Below are positions 27,443 through 36,689 of a stretch of DNA of 64,000 nt, in pieces; position 1 is the stretch's first letter; each line of letters begins with the position of its first letter. The notes beneath the pieces were generated by a model. The model had not been told where the DNA came from. It saw nothing but the letters and a program-made list of their open reading frames with translations, and searched no databases. Both the position numbers and the translations under genes were made by a program. The stretch covers positions 37,365 to 101,364 of the forward strand of contig CANBWP010000007.1 in assembly GCA_947373185.1 (NCBI GenBank). The letters are read 5' to 3'. Origin of the DNA: Comamonadaceae bacterium. Lineage in GTDB: Bacteria; Pseudomonadota; Gammaproteobacteria; Burkholderiales; Burkholderiaceae_C.

Positions 27443-29179
27443 TTAGGCCACGTAGCCTGGGTTGGGCAAGCCGCCCGTGATCTTGGGTGCATTCAGTTGA
27501 CGGGGCTTGATGCGGCCATTGGGTTGGGTTTTGAGCCACTGTTCAACCACTTCCCACACTTGCTTGTTTCCTTGCGTGCGGGCTTCTTCGGCAACGGGTG
27601 CCCAACCCGCCACTTTGTATTTTTTACCAGACTCAATGAGCTTACCGTTCAGGCGCATCTCTTCAATTCGCTTGCCCATGCCTGCTGTTGGATTGCATTG
27701 GTATTGCAAGCCGCCCACACGCACCATGTCACCACCTTGTTGGTAGTAGGGGTCTGGGTTGAATAGGTTGTCGCAAACGTCTTCTAGAACCGTTTTGATG
27801 GTCTCGCCGGTCATTTCTGTGACGGTGGCGAATGAGTAAGTGGTGGCGGTCATGTCCAGTAGCCATTCGCGCGTAATGGCTTGACCTGGCAAAAGAGTTG
27901 TGCCCCAGCGGAAGCCAGGTGAGAAAGCAATCTCCGCACCTTGAACATCCATCAAAGCATCGACCAACAATTGGTCGCCTGTGCCGTTGAAGTTGCCACG
28001 GCGATACAAGAGACCTTCAGAGATGCCCAACTTTTCGTTTAACTTGCTCTCATAGGGGGCGCGAATTTTGGTGATGAGCGCATCCATCTCTTTGTCGGCT
28101 GGCAACATGTTGGAGAACACGGGGAGCAACTTGTAACGGAAATCGGTGACGCGTTTTTCTTTGACTTCAAAGTCGAGCACACCCAAGAACTTGCCATTCG
28201 AGCCCGCGTTGGTCACGATGGTTTTGCCGCCTTTGTTGCTGACCAACGTAGCGACAGGCATACCGTCGTGGGTGTGGCCGCCCATGATGGCGTCGATGCC
28301 AGAAACTCTGCTGGCCATTTTTAAATCGACGTCCATGCCGTTGTGGCTCAAAACCACCACCACCTGCGCACCTTTGCCACGGGCTTCGTTGACCATGGCT
28401 TGCATGTTTTCGTCTTGAATGCCAAAAGCCCAGTCGGCCACCATGTAACGTGGGTTGGCGATGGGGGTGTAGGGGAAAGCTTGCCCAATGATGGCGCATG
28501 GCACGCCATTCATTTCTTTGATGACGTAGGGCTTGAAGACGGGATCGCCAAAGTCTTGTGTTTTGATGTTTTGCGCCACAAAGTCAACTTTGCCAGCAAA
28601 GTCTTTCTCGACAATTTCTTTCACGCGGTCCATGCCCAGTGTGAACTCCCAGTGGCCCGTCATCACATCCACGCCCAGCAATTTACAGGCGTCCACCATG
28701 TCTTGGCCGTTTGTCCAAAGGCATGTGCCTGAACCTTGCCATGTGTCACCGCCATCGAGCAATAAGGCACCCGGGCGGCTGGCTTTCATGCGCTTGACCA
28801 AGGTGGCCAAGTGCGCAAAGCCCCCGACCTTGCCATAGCGTGCTGCCGCTTTTTCGTAGTTCAGATAGGTGAGGGCGTGGGCTTCGGAAGTGCCAGGCCG
28901 GATGTTGGCAAACTTAAGCAAATGCTCACCGACCAAATGGGGCAGGTTGCCCTTCATGCTGCCCAAACCCAGATTGATGCTGGGTTCGCGGAAATAAATG
29001 GGCTTGAGCTGTGCGTGGCAGTCGGTCATGTGCAAGAAGGACACATTGCCAAACTTTGGAATGTCGTACAAACCATTTGCCGCCGTTGCGGCATCGGCAT
29101 CGGCATAGATGCCCATGCCCAAACCGGCCATGGTGCCTGCGCCCATGACCTGCATAAATTCACGTTTAGAGAGGTTCAT
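27443..29179 (-). CDS. soxB: Thiosulfohydrolase SoxB
   Basis: 5'-nucleotidase fold (FLHMTDCHAQLKP, LDGGDTWQGSG, GGHTHDGMP); Tat-like signal; inside sox operon. Confidence 0.95.
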   Translation of the reverse strand: MNLSKREFMQVMGAGTMAGLGMGIYADADAATAANGLYDIPKFGNVSFLHMTDCHAQLKPIYFREPSINLGLGSMKGNLPHLVGEHLLKFANIRPGTSEAHALTYLNYEKAAARYGKVGGFAHLATLVKRMKASRPGALLLDGGDTWQGSGTCLWTNGQDMVDACKLLGVDVMTGHWEFTLGMDRVKEIVEKDFAGKVDFVAQNIKTQDFGDPVFKPYVIKEMNGVPCAIIGQAFPYTPIANPRYMVADWAFGIQDENMQAMVNEARGKGAQVVVVLSHNGMDVDLKMASRVSGIDAIMGGHTHDGMPVATLVSNKGGKTIVTNAGSNGKFLGVLDFEVKEKRVTDFRYKLLPVFSNMLPADKEMDALITKIRAPYESKLNEKLGISEGLLYRRGNFNGTGDQLLVDALMDVQGAEIAFSPGFRWGTTLLPGQAITREWLLDMTATTYSFATVTEMTGETIKTVLEDVCDNLFNPDPYYQQGGDMVRVGGLQYQCNPTAGMGKRIEEMRLNGKLIESGKKYKVAGWAPVAEEARTQGNKQVWEVVEQWLKTQPNGRIKPRQLNAPKITGGLPNPGYVA

Positions 29180-29208
29180 ACTTTTGTCTTCGCTAATATA
29201 TATGGACA

Positions 29209-29237
29209 TTTAAAACCCGGATCGACCGGGTTTTAAA
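29209..29237. other. Perfect 12-bp-arm hairpin between soxX and soxB
   Basis: TTTAAAACCCGG-ATCGA-CCGGGTTTTAAA read directly. Confidence 0.9.
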
Positions 29238-29243
29238 TCTGCT

Positions 29244-29909
29244 TTATTTGTTGACAGGGGATTGAGGGTCCAGCAGCAATGCCACCAAGTGACGCACTTG
29301 ATCTTCGGACAAGATGCCGTTGTGACCCGCGCGTGGCATGTTGGAGCAAGCGTTGTAGGCTTTGGAATTCCAAATTTTGCCCCAGGTGTATTCCACAATC
29401 AGTTTGACATCTGGGCTGTCGGGATTGCTGACGCTGCGAATTTTTCCGTAGTTGTAGAGGCTGGGGCCAATGGTGCCGTAGGAAATTTCCTTGGGGTCCA
29501 TTTGGTGGCAGTTGTAGCAATTGCCGCCGCTCACAGTTTTTTCATCATCCGTGAAGGTGAGGCCGCGACCGTTTTGAGCGATTTTTTCGCCTTCCTTCCA
29601 ATCGCCCAGGAACTTGCCGTTGCTGGGCCACTTGATGGTTTTTAAGTTGGCCGCTTCTAGGGCTTGAGCCGTTTTTTCATCCAGAGGTTTGCCGCTGGCA
29701 TCGGCTTCGCTGCAAGCCTGATTGGTTTCATCGATGTTGGCCAAGATGCTGGCTTTGACAATGCCTTCATCGCGGAATGATGCTTTCACTATCTGCTGTG
29801 TGAGCGCCTTCAGGTCTGAGGCGCTGGGCACAGAAGCGCAACCAACAGCCAGCAATGCTACCGCTGCGAGGGCCAGGCTGGTACGAAGTTTTGAATTCAT
29901 TTTGTTCAT
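29244..29909 (-). CDS. soxX: Sulfur oxidation c-type cytochrome SoxX
   Basis: GGNCYNCHQMDPKEISYGTIGPSL; position between soxA and soxB. Confidence 0.92.
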   Translation of the reverse strand: MNKMNSKLRTSLALAAVALLAVGCASVPSASDLKALTQQIVKASFRDEGIVKASILANIDETNQACSEADASGKPLDEKTAQALEAANLKTIKWPSNGKFLGDWKEGEKIAQNGRGLTFTDDEKTVSGGNCYNCHQMDPKEISYGTIGPSLYNYGKIRSVSNPDSPDVKLIVEYTWGKIWNSKAYNACSNMPRAGHNGILSEDQVRHLVALLLDPQSPVNK

Positions 29910-29924
29910 GGCATAGACTCCGAT

Positions 29925-30734
29925 TTAGCGCTTGATGGCAGGGGCAATGGACGCAGAGCCTTGGGAATTCACACCCAAGTACACGCCCAAGGCAATGGTG
30001 GCATCACTGCCAAAACCAGGGTAGGGGAAGCGCTGCTGACGGTAGCAATCGTTGAGGCGTTGTTGCATGCCCCACATCTGACCATTCGAGACACGATAGG
30101 CCGGCCATGCGGCAAAGCCAATGCCATCACCCGGATTCTTGGTGAGGTTGGGCAAGTCTTGCAGGCGAATGCGTTTGCCATCTTCTGCATGGCAAGAGGC
30201 GCAGGCAAAGTCATGCGGGCCACCGCGTTGTAAGAACAGTCGTTTGCCGACTTCGTAAAAAGTTTTCTCGGACGCGTGGGCTTGCGACAGGTTGAATTTC
30301 ATGCCTTTGGATTCGGCTGCCAACCAAGTGGCCAAGGCCGTGACATTGACTTGTTCGCCTTTGCCAAAGGGCGTCTTGGCAATTTCGGCGGCATTGAAGC
30401 CCTGCAAGGTTTCCATGCAGGTGAGCAGCCTGGACTCCATGTCTTGCACACGCCCAGTGTCTGCAAAGTATTTGGGCAACTCGACAAAGACGCCTTTATA
30501 GACACCTGGGCCTTTGCCTAAATCACATTTTTCAAGAGACGCATTTTTGGGGCCGCGTTTTTGAGTCCACAAACCTTCGCCTTTGGCTTCGAACAGGTCG
30601 GCGGGGTTGCCGTCTTGCAACATCGCGCGGTATTCGTCAATGCCTTGACTGGCAGTTTTTTGGGCGGCGCTGCTAAAGCTGAGGGTGATCAGGCTAGCAG
30701 CCAATAGGGCGGTGAGTATAGGCTTCATGGGCAC
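29925..30734 (-). CDS. soxA: Sulfur oxidation c-type cytochrome SoxA
   Basis: CASCHAEDGKRIRLQDLPNL, NDCYRQQRFPYPGFGSDATIAL; sox operon context. Confidence 0.93.
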   Translation of the reverse strand: MPMKPILTALLAASLITLSFSSAAQKTASQGIDEYRAMLQDGNPADLFEAKGEGLWTQKRGPKNASLEKCDLGKGPGVYKGVFVELPKYFADTGRVQDMESRLLTCMETLQGFNAAEIAKTPFGKGEQVNVTALATWLAAESKGMKFNLSQAHASEKTFYEVGKRLFLQRGGPHDFACASCHAEDGKRIRLQDLPNLTKNPGDGIGFAAWPAYRVSNGQMWGMQQRLNDCYRQQRFPYPGFGSDATIALGVYLGVNSQGSASIAPAIKR

Positions 30735-30806
30735 CTCAATGGATCGACTTCAAAAACGGAAAAAGGGTGAAGAACATGCTCCACCCTTGCTGTACCTTGG
30801 CGTGGA

Positions 30807-31118
30807 TTAAGACACCGTGGCTTCGTCAGTGCGTGTATCGCCTTTGTTGTCTTTCCATGTGATCGCAATCTTGTCACCGGCTTTGGCGCCCTTGACGACA
30901 AATTGCAAAAATGGATTTTTTGACACGGCAGGGCCCCATTCGGCTGACAACACAGGTTTGCCGTTGAGGTTGGCTGTGACTTCTTGAATGAACCATGCAG
31001 GCACGGTTTTGCCAGCGGCGTCTTTGCGCTGACCGGATTCCATTTCGTGACTCATCAGAACACGAACAGTTGCTTTGTCGCCAGCGGCTTGGGCGCGAAT
31101 GCGCATTGGATCTGCCAT
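30807..31118 (-). CDS. soxZ: Thiosulfate oxidation carrier complex protein SoxZ
   Basis: MADPMRIRAQAAGDKATVRVLMSHEMESGQRKDAAGKTVPAWFIQEV. Confidence 0.95.
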   Translation of the reverse strand: MADPMRIRAQAAGDKATVRVLMSHEMESGQRKDAAGKTVPAWFIQEVTANLNGKPVLSAEWGPAVSKNPFLQFVVKGAKAGDKIAITWKDNKGDTRTDEATVS

Positions 31119-31162
31119 TTTTTTCTCCTGAATATGTGTGAATGAACTAAGAGGTGAGGGGC

Positions 31163-31618
31163 TTAACCGCCACAGCCACCCAAAGTTACTTTGACTTCTT
31201 TCTTAGCGAACAAGGCCTTGCCGTCGGCCATGATGGCCACTGCATAAACATCGGATGATTGGCCCATCTTGGCTCGCGTTGAAAAGTTAGATTCAACTGC
31301 GTCGCTCACATTGAACATGGCGACCAATGCGGCAGGGTTCTTCTCAACCAAGACCAACAGTTGTTTGACTCCTGGCAGTGTGGTGCTTGCGCCCAAAGGA
31401 ACAACCGCACCGTTCTCTGCAATGTCTGGACCTGTGATGGCAACGTCCTTGCTTTCGGCGATGGTGCCGCCACCGTAAGCTTTGACAGCGTCTTGAACAG
31501 ACTTTGCATCAAAGCCAACTTTGTTGAATGCGGCCTGCGCAAATTGTGGGAAACCAGCTGTTGCCAGCAAGCCTGCAACCACCATGCTCTGTTTAATTGT
31601 CTCGCGACGAGTTTGCAT
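31163..31618 (-). CDS. soxY: Thiosulfate oxidation carrier protein SoxY
   Basis: C-terminal GGCGG carrier motif (VTLGGCGG*). Confidence 0.96.
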   Translation of the reverse strand: MQTRRETIKQSMVVAGLLATAGFPQFAQAAFNKVGFDAKSVQDAVKAYGGGTIAESKDVAITGPDIAENGAVVPLGASTTLPGVKQLLVLVEKNPAALVAMFNVSDAVESNFSTRAKMGQSSDVYAVAIMADGKALFAKKEVKVTLGGCGG

Positions 31619-31702
31619 CTGAATTCTCCTTGTGAATAAGTTGATGCTATTGAAATCTACGTCAAAGTCAATTCAGTCAAACCTGAATAACTTCAACCAC
31701 TT

Positions 31703-32803
31703 TTATTTATTGCTACCGTTGGCAATCCATTCTGCAATCAGCCGTGCATCTGCATCACTTAAGTTTTGCGCTGGCATGGGGATGGCACCCCAAACACCTG
31801 AACCGCCTGACTTGATTTTGCCTGCAATGTAATCGACTTTGCCTGGATATTTTTTTGCAATGTCGTTAAAGCCTGGACCCACAATTTTCTTGTCGACGCC
31901 GTGGCATGCTGTACAGACGTTTTTGCTCAACAGGGCCATGACGGCTTTGTTGTCAGCTTTGCCATCTGCTGCTTTGGCTGGTGTGGCTGGCGATGGACTT
32001 GGGGCGGGAGCGCTGGTACCTGTTTTGCCAGCACTGCCTTCTGCCTTGGAGGTGTCGGCGCCCTTTTGCTGGCCGACCATGCGATTTTGTTCACTCAAGT
32101 TGCCATGGGCATTGCGTGCAAAGTCGGGTAAGAAAGAGGCCACTTTGGCTTCTGGTTTGCAATCCTTCATGCAAATTGTATTTTGCGTGTCGGGTTTGCT
32201 GGTGCCGCCAAATTCTTTGCCTGGCCACATGGCGTGAGATGTGGTCATGCCATTGCGGTTAGGCATGCGTTTTTGCACCTCTGCAATGTTTTTGTCAGAC
32301 AACACAAAGTCATCGGGCACCACGCCTGCCAAGTTCAATAAGAACCCAGTGACTGCGTAGACTTCTTCTGTGGTGAGTGTCTTGGGATTGGTCCAAGGCA
32401 TGGCACGGTTGATGTAGTCCCACAAGGTTGACACCGTCGCCACCTTCATGATGGTGGTGCGGCCAGGGAAGTCTGTGCGCGTTAGATTGGCCACACGTCC
32501 AGTTTTGATGTCTTCTGCGGTGGTGCCACCAATCAAGGGGCTGAAGACCTCGTTGGATTCACCAAAAATACCGTGACATTGCGCACATTTGGCTTCCCAC
32601 ACATCTTGGCCTTTGGCCACAGAACCAGAGCCTAAAGGCAAGCCTTTAAAGTCGGGGCGAACATCAATGTCCCAAGCCGCAACTTCCTTGGGGGTGGCGT
32701 CTCGACCTACGCCTGGGTATTTGGTGCTTTGCGCAAATGCAGGTGCAGATACAAAGGACAGGCCAATGGCGATGGCCAGCAAAATCTTAGGAAACTTGAA
32801 CAT
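31703..32803 (-). CDS. soxD: Sulfane dehydrogenase cytochrome subunit SoxD
   Basis: Two CxxCH motifs (CAQCHG, CTACHG); follows soxC. Confidence 0.92.
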   Translation of the reverse strand: MFKFPKILLAIAIGLSFVSAPAFAQSTKYPGVGRDATPKEVAAWDIDVRPDFKGLPLGSGSVAKGQDVWEAKCAQCHGIFGESNEVFSPLIGGTTAEDIKTGRVANLTRTDFPGRTTIMKVATVSTLWDYINRAMPWTNPKTLTTEEVYAVTGFLLNLAGVVPDDFVLSDKNIAEVQKRMPNRNGMTTSHAMWPGKEFGGTSKPDTQNTICMKDCKPEAKVASFLPDFARNAHGNLSEQNRMVGQQKGADTSKAEGSAGKTGTSAPAPSPSPATPAKAADGKADNKAVMALLSKNVCTACHGVDKKIVGPGFNDIAKKYPGKVDYIAGKIKSGGSGVWGAIPMPAQNLSDADARLIAEWIANGSNK

Positions 32804-34175
32804 TTTTCACCTCGCCATTTTCTTGCACCAACCATGACTGAATGGCATTGTTGTGATAGATCGAACGTGTACCGCGCACATCGCGCAGTTGTTTGTACAT
32901 GGGCTGGACATAACCTGTTTCATCTTGTGCGCGGCTTTGGATGATGGCGGGCTTGCCATCCCAGACCCAATCTAAGTTGAAGCGGGTGAGCGCTTTTGAC
33001 AACACCGGTGTTTCAAGCCTTGCTTGACGCCAGTTGCGACCGCCATCGGTTGACACGTCGACACGTTTGATCTTTCCTTTGCCCGACCAAGCCAAGCCAG
33101 TGATGTTGTAAAAACCTTTGTCCAACAAAACTTGGCCGCCCGAGGGTGTGGTGACCACGCTCTTGCATTCTTGAATGTTGGTGTACTGACGGTGCAAACC
33201 ACCGGGTTGCAAATCGATGTAGTGCACGGCTTCGTCTTTGGCAGCGTAAGGCTGATCACCTACTTCAACGCGGCGCAAATATTTGACCCAACTTACACCT
33301 TGAACACCCGGTACCACCAAGCGCAAGGGATAGCCATTTTCTGGCCGCAGCATTTCGCCGTTTTGGCCATAGGCCACCAACACTTCACCTGATGTGATCA
33401 GGCTCATGGGAATGGTGCGTGTCATGGCTGAGCCGTCGCCGCCTTCGGCCAAAACAAACTTGCCATTTTTCAAATCGGCACCCGCCAACTCAAGCAGGGT
33501 GATGAGCGGCACGCCTGTGAATTCACTGCAAGACAACATGCCGTGTGTGTATTGCACTGTGGGCACCGCCACATTGCCCCAATCGACCGCCGTATTGGCG
33601 CCGCATTCAATGAAGTGAAAGCGTGAGACGGAGGGCAAGCGCATGATTTCGTCCATGGTGAAAACCTTGGGTGCTTTCACCATGCCATTGATCATGAAGC
33701 GATGTTTGGAGGGATCGATGTCCCACCAGCCTTGGTGGTGACGCTCAAAGTGCAGGCCGCTGGGCGTGATGATGCCAAACAAAGATTGCAAGGGTGCAAA
33801 AGAAACAGATGCCTGTGTGGTTTGTGTCAAACCAGGGCTTTGGCGTCGTTGCAAATTGGATTCGAACTTGGAGGGTTTGCCGTAACCTTCCGTGGCGACG
33901 CCTTGACCCAAGCCAGTGGCATGCTCTGGCAATTTCAAAATGTTGGGGTCGCCACCTTCCGTTGGGATGGGATTACTTTGCGCCCATGCAGCGGGGGCAG
34001 AAACTGCCGCAACTCCGGCTGCAGTCGCCGTGGAGGCTGCAGCAAATGCACGTCGGATGAAATCGCGACGGCCTTGTTTGCCCTCTGTAAAAACCGTTTT
34101 CACATCGGCGGGTGTGAGGAAGTTTTCTGGTGCCTTGAGCACCCGACCTGAGGCGTTGAGTTGTTCTTTCACCAT
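32787..34175 (-). CDS. soxC: Sulfane dehydrogenase molybdopterin subunit SoxC
   Basis: Sulfite-oxidase fold, Tat signal, SRFHFIECGANTAVDW... and SCSEFTGVPL. Confidence 0.94.
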   Translation of the reverse strand: MVKEQLNASGRVLKAPENFLTPADVKTVFTEGKQGRRDFIRRAFAAASTATAAGVAAVSAPAAWAQSNPIPTEGGDPNILKLPEHATGLGQGVATEGYGKPSKFESNLQRRQSPGLTQTTQASVSFAPLQSLFGIITPSGLHFERHHQGWWDIDPSKHRFMINGMVKAPKVFTMDEIMRLPSVSRFHFIECGANTAVDWGNVAVPTVQYTHGMLSCSEFTGVPLITLLELAGADLKNGKFVLAEGGDGSAMTRTIPMSLITSGEVLVAYGQNGEMLRPENGYPLRLVVPGVQGVSWVKYLRRVEVGDQPYAAKDEAVHYIDLQPGGLHRQYTNIQECKSVVTTPSGGQVLLDKGFYNITGLAWSGKGKIKRVDVSTDGGRNWRQARLETPVLSKALTRFNLDWVWDGKPAIIQSRAQDETGYVQPMYKQLRDVRGTRSIYHNNAIQSWLVQENGEVKNVQVS

Positions 34176-34220
34176 ATCTCCTGGTTGCGCTATTGCTGCC
34201 GCTCTGATGACAAAGTTTAT

Positions 34221-34236
34221 ATAAGTCTTCGCTTAT
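34221..34236. promoter_or_regulatory. Inverted repeat ATAAG-N6-CTTAT upstream of soxC (candidate operator)
   Basis: Read directly; 46 nt upstream of the soxC ATG. Confidence 0.45.
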
Positions 34237-34311
34237 TTATTTCTTTGAATTGTCTTTGCAGTGGCTGAACTCAAAATTACAAATAAAGACGTTGATTGTG
34301 TTTGGCCTGTG

Positions 34312-34345
34312 CTTGGCTAAATTGATTTAAATCAATTCAGCCAAG
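34312..34345. promoter_or_regulatory. 34-bp near-perfect dyad containing a consensus FNR/FixK-type box TTGATTTAAATCAA (34322-34335)
   Basis: CTTGGCT-A-AATTGATTTAAATCAATT-C-AGCCAAG read directly; matches known consensus TTGAT-N4-ATCAA. Confidence 0.65.
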
Positions 34346-34474
34346 TTTTATGACTTTTTGGCCAATGATTGGCCGCATTCACAGGTCTTCATTGACGCTG
34401 TGATCTTCAAGGGAAATCAAATCTTGAGATATTAGAAAATACCCTAGGGGGTAAAGTAAGTTGGGCGTCAGCCT

Positions 34475-34795
34475 TTATTTGAATTTGTAATGGTCGCGAT
34501 TGAGTACAGCTGCTATCGCTGTGACCTCTTCAGGAAAAAATCCCAAATTAAGTTCTGTGTTGCACTGCTCTACCATGCCTCTTAAAAACCCTGGGGTATT
34601 GATGCGGCCTTGGGGCTTGTAGATGGCACTGCCATTGCCCCCCACGCGGCGTTGGTGACAGGCGTCGCAGTTGTTTTGTTCAATCAACTGCTGACCCAAT
34701 TTGAGATCTGCATCTTTGAAGACGACGGGTTGAGCCGTGGCCTCAAGGGTCAGAACAAAACCAAATAGTGCAAATTTTAGAAATTTCATATTCAT
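34475..34795 (-). CDS. Small mono-heme c-type cytochrome
   Basis: Signal peptide and CDACH heme motif. Confidence 0.75.
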   Translation of the reverse strand: MNMKFLKFALFGFVLTLEATAQPVVFKDADLKLGQQLIEQNNCDACHQRRVGGNGSAIYKPQGRINTPGFLRGMVEQCNTELNLGFFPEEVTAIAAVLNRDHYKFK

Positions 34796-34884
34796 CTCAG
34801 CGGAGTCATTGATAACAGTTTGGTCAAGCAGTCGTTCGGGGGTTCTAGGCGCTCATGCAAGCTAAATGGCATCTGCTATTTGAC

Positions 34885-35394
34885 TTAGCTTCGCAAAGCC
34901 TTCCTGGCCATGCCAATGCGTTCGTCTAAGTAGGCACCATAAAAATCTGGCAAATAACCACCTTCCATGCGTTCGACCAGTTCTTGTCCTTTGGGACCTA
35001 GGAAGATCAGGGTGGGTGCAATGCTGACACGCCATTGTTTGACCAATTGGTCATGCGTTTGCATTTGACCCGACAGACCTCTGACTTGCATGTCGCTTTT
35101 CATGTCGACTTGAACAATCGGAAAACCCTGCTTTTGCATGGGGCCGAGGTAACTTTCACGGGCCATTTTGCAAAATGGGCAGCCCGCTAAGCTGACCATC
35201 ACGATCAAAGGTTCTTTGGCTTTCAGGGCTTTTTCGAGCTCATCTGGCAAAGAGGAAGCCGCCGGCAGTTGAGCGGGGGCCGCTTGAATTGCAAGTGGCG
35301 TGATTGCGAGTCCACTGATCAGGCTCAAGCCCAGCTGCGACAGACAGGCTCTGCGAGTTATCTGTAACTCTGTGGTGGCATTGAAATTTTGCAT
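34885..35394 (-). CDS. Thioredoxin-fold protein (SoxW-like), secreted
   Basis: MVSLAGCPFCKMARESYL CxxC motif and signal sequence; sox context. Confidence 0.75.
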   Translation of the reverse strand: MQNFNATTELQITRRACLSQLGLSLISGLAITPLAIQAAPAQLPAASSLPDELEKALKAKEPLIVMVSLAGCPFCKMARESYLGPMQKQGFPIVQVDMKSDMQVRGLSGQMQTHDQLVKQWRVSIAPTLIFLGPKGQELVERMEGGYLPDFYGAYLDERIGMARKALRS

Positions 35395-35496
35395 GTTCTG
35401 GGAGCAGAAAAAAAGAGACAATGGTGGGATTGTTTGCTTTAGGCTGGTGTGCGAATTTGCCCCACAAGCCAGTGGTCATCTTTTTTTATATCAGCG

Positions 35497-36585
35497 ATGA
35501 ATGAATTATTGGGGAACTTTGTGAATCTCGCAAGTCTTTTGGAAACCTATGGAGATCATTCGATCTTGGCCATGGGTGGGGCTGCAATTGGACTGTTGTT
35601 TGGCTTCAGTGCGCAACGCTCTAAATTCTGCGCCAGGGCCGCCGTGATTGAATGCTGTGAAGGGCAGTGGCGGCAAAGATTTGCAGGGTGGATGCTGGCT
35701 TTTGCTGTAGCCATGCTGATGGTTCAATTTGCCATCTCATTGGGATTTTTGAAACCTGAAAGTTCCAGACATTTGGGATCACAAGGCAGCATCTCTGGTG
35801 CTGTGTTGGGGGGGCTGATGTTTGGCATGGGCATGATCATGACGCGCGGTTGTGCAAGCCGATTGATCATTCTTTCGGGTAATGGCAATTTACGCGCATT
35901 GCTTTCCGGCTTGGTGTTTGCAGTGACTGTGCAAGCCACCATCTCTGGTGCCTTGGCACCGGCGCGCCAATTTATTGCATCTTGGTGGTTGGTCGATGGG
36001 GGGCCTCAGCGCAATATCCTCAACGCATTAGGCACATCCTCCTGGATGGGGTTGGCCATTGGCTTGCTTTTTTTGGGCGTCGCCATTTGGCGTTTCCGAA
36101 CCACGGCAGGTGGGCCCAAACCTTTGATACTGGGTAACGTATTTGTTGGGGTGGCCATTGCACTGGGTTGGTTTTTCACGCAATTGATTGCCAGTGCCTC
36201 TTTTGAACCGATTCCGCTTCAAAGTCTTTCCTTCAGCAGTTCTTCTGCCGAGTGGTTAACCCGTGTTCTCTACACCGATACGGCCCCGCGGTTTGGTTTT
36301 GACGCAGGCCTGTTGCCCAGTGTTTTTGTGGGCTCTTTCATTGCTGCTTTCTTGTTTGGCGAGTTTAAATTTGAAGGCTTTCAAACCGAAAACAAATTGG
36401 GTCACTACCTCACGGGTGCTGTGTTGATGGGCTTTGGCGCTGTGTTGGCAGGCGGTTGCACGGTGGGTGCCGGCATGTCGGGCGGTGTGGTGTTTTCCAA
36501 CACCGCATGGTTGACGCTGCTGTCGATCATGGCGGGTGCTGCCTTGACCTATCGCTTTCTCAAGTCGATTGGCGCACCGACATAA
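35497..36585 (+). CDS. YeeE/YedE family (TsuA-like) transporter, paralogue 1
   Basis: Multi-TM; AQRSKFCARAAVIE, TRGCASRLIILSGNGNLRALLSG, LAGGCTVGAGMSG. Confidence 0.9.
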   Translation: MNELLGNFVNLASLLETYGDHSILAMGGAAIGLLFGFSAQRSKFCARAAVIECCEGQWRQRFAGWMLAFAVAMLMVQFAISLGFLKPESSRHLGSQGSISGAVLGGLMFGMGMIMTRGCASRLIILSGNGNLRALLSGLVFAVTVQATISGALAPARQFIASWWLVDGGPQRNILNALGTSSWMGLAIGLLFLGVAIWRFRTTAGGPKPLILGNVFVGVAIALGWFFTQLIASASFEPIPLQSLSFSSSSAEWLTRVLYTDTAPRFGFDAGLLPSVFVGSFIAAFLFGEFKFEGFQTENKLGHYLTGAVLMGFGAVLAGGCTVGAGMSGGVVFSNTAWLTLLSIMAGAALTYRFLKSIGAPT

Positions 36586-36612
36586 ACACGCCCTGCAAAG
36601 TCAGCTGGGCCA

Positions 36613-36626
36613 TTGACGCATGTCAA
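36613..36626. promoter_or_regulatory. TTGACGCATGTCAA, FNR/FixK-type box (TTGA-N6-TCAA) between the two YeeE paralogues
   Basis: Read directly; about 64 nt upstream of the second paralogue start. Confidence 0.5.
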
Positions 36627-36689
36627 TTCAAACTGGCAGCTTGTTGGTAGCATCTTGATCAGTCCATGCTGATTTGAAGAGGGTTGCCC

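Noticed and set aside
26389-27492. Longer start of the SoxH-like gene at 27492
   Set aside because: The extra N-terminus (MHPRSRAACPTQATWPNRSLR) overlaps soxB and lacks signal-peptide character; MTHFKTKQ...RRTFLGASA at 27429 fits a Tat signal.
29187-29195. Sequence GTCTTCGCT shared by the soxB upstream region and the soxC dyad
   Set aside because: Near soxB it is only about 8 nt before the ATG and the inverted repeat is not kept, so chance or ribosome-site context is as likely.
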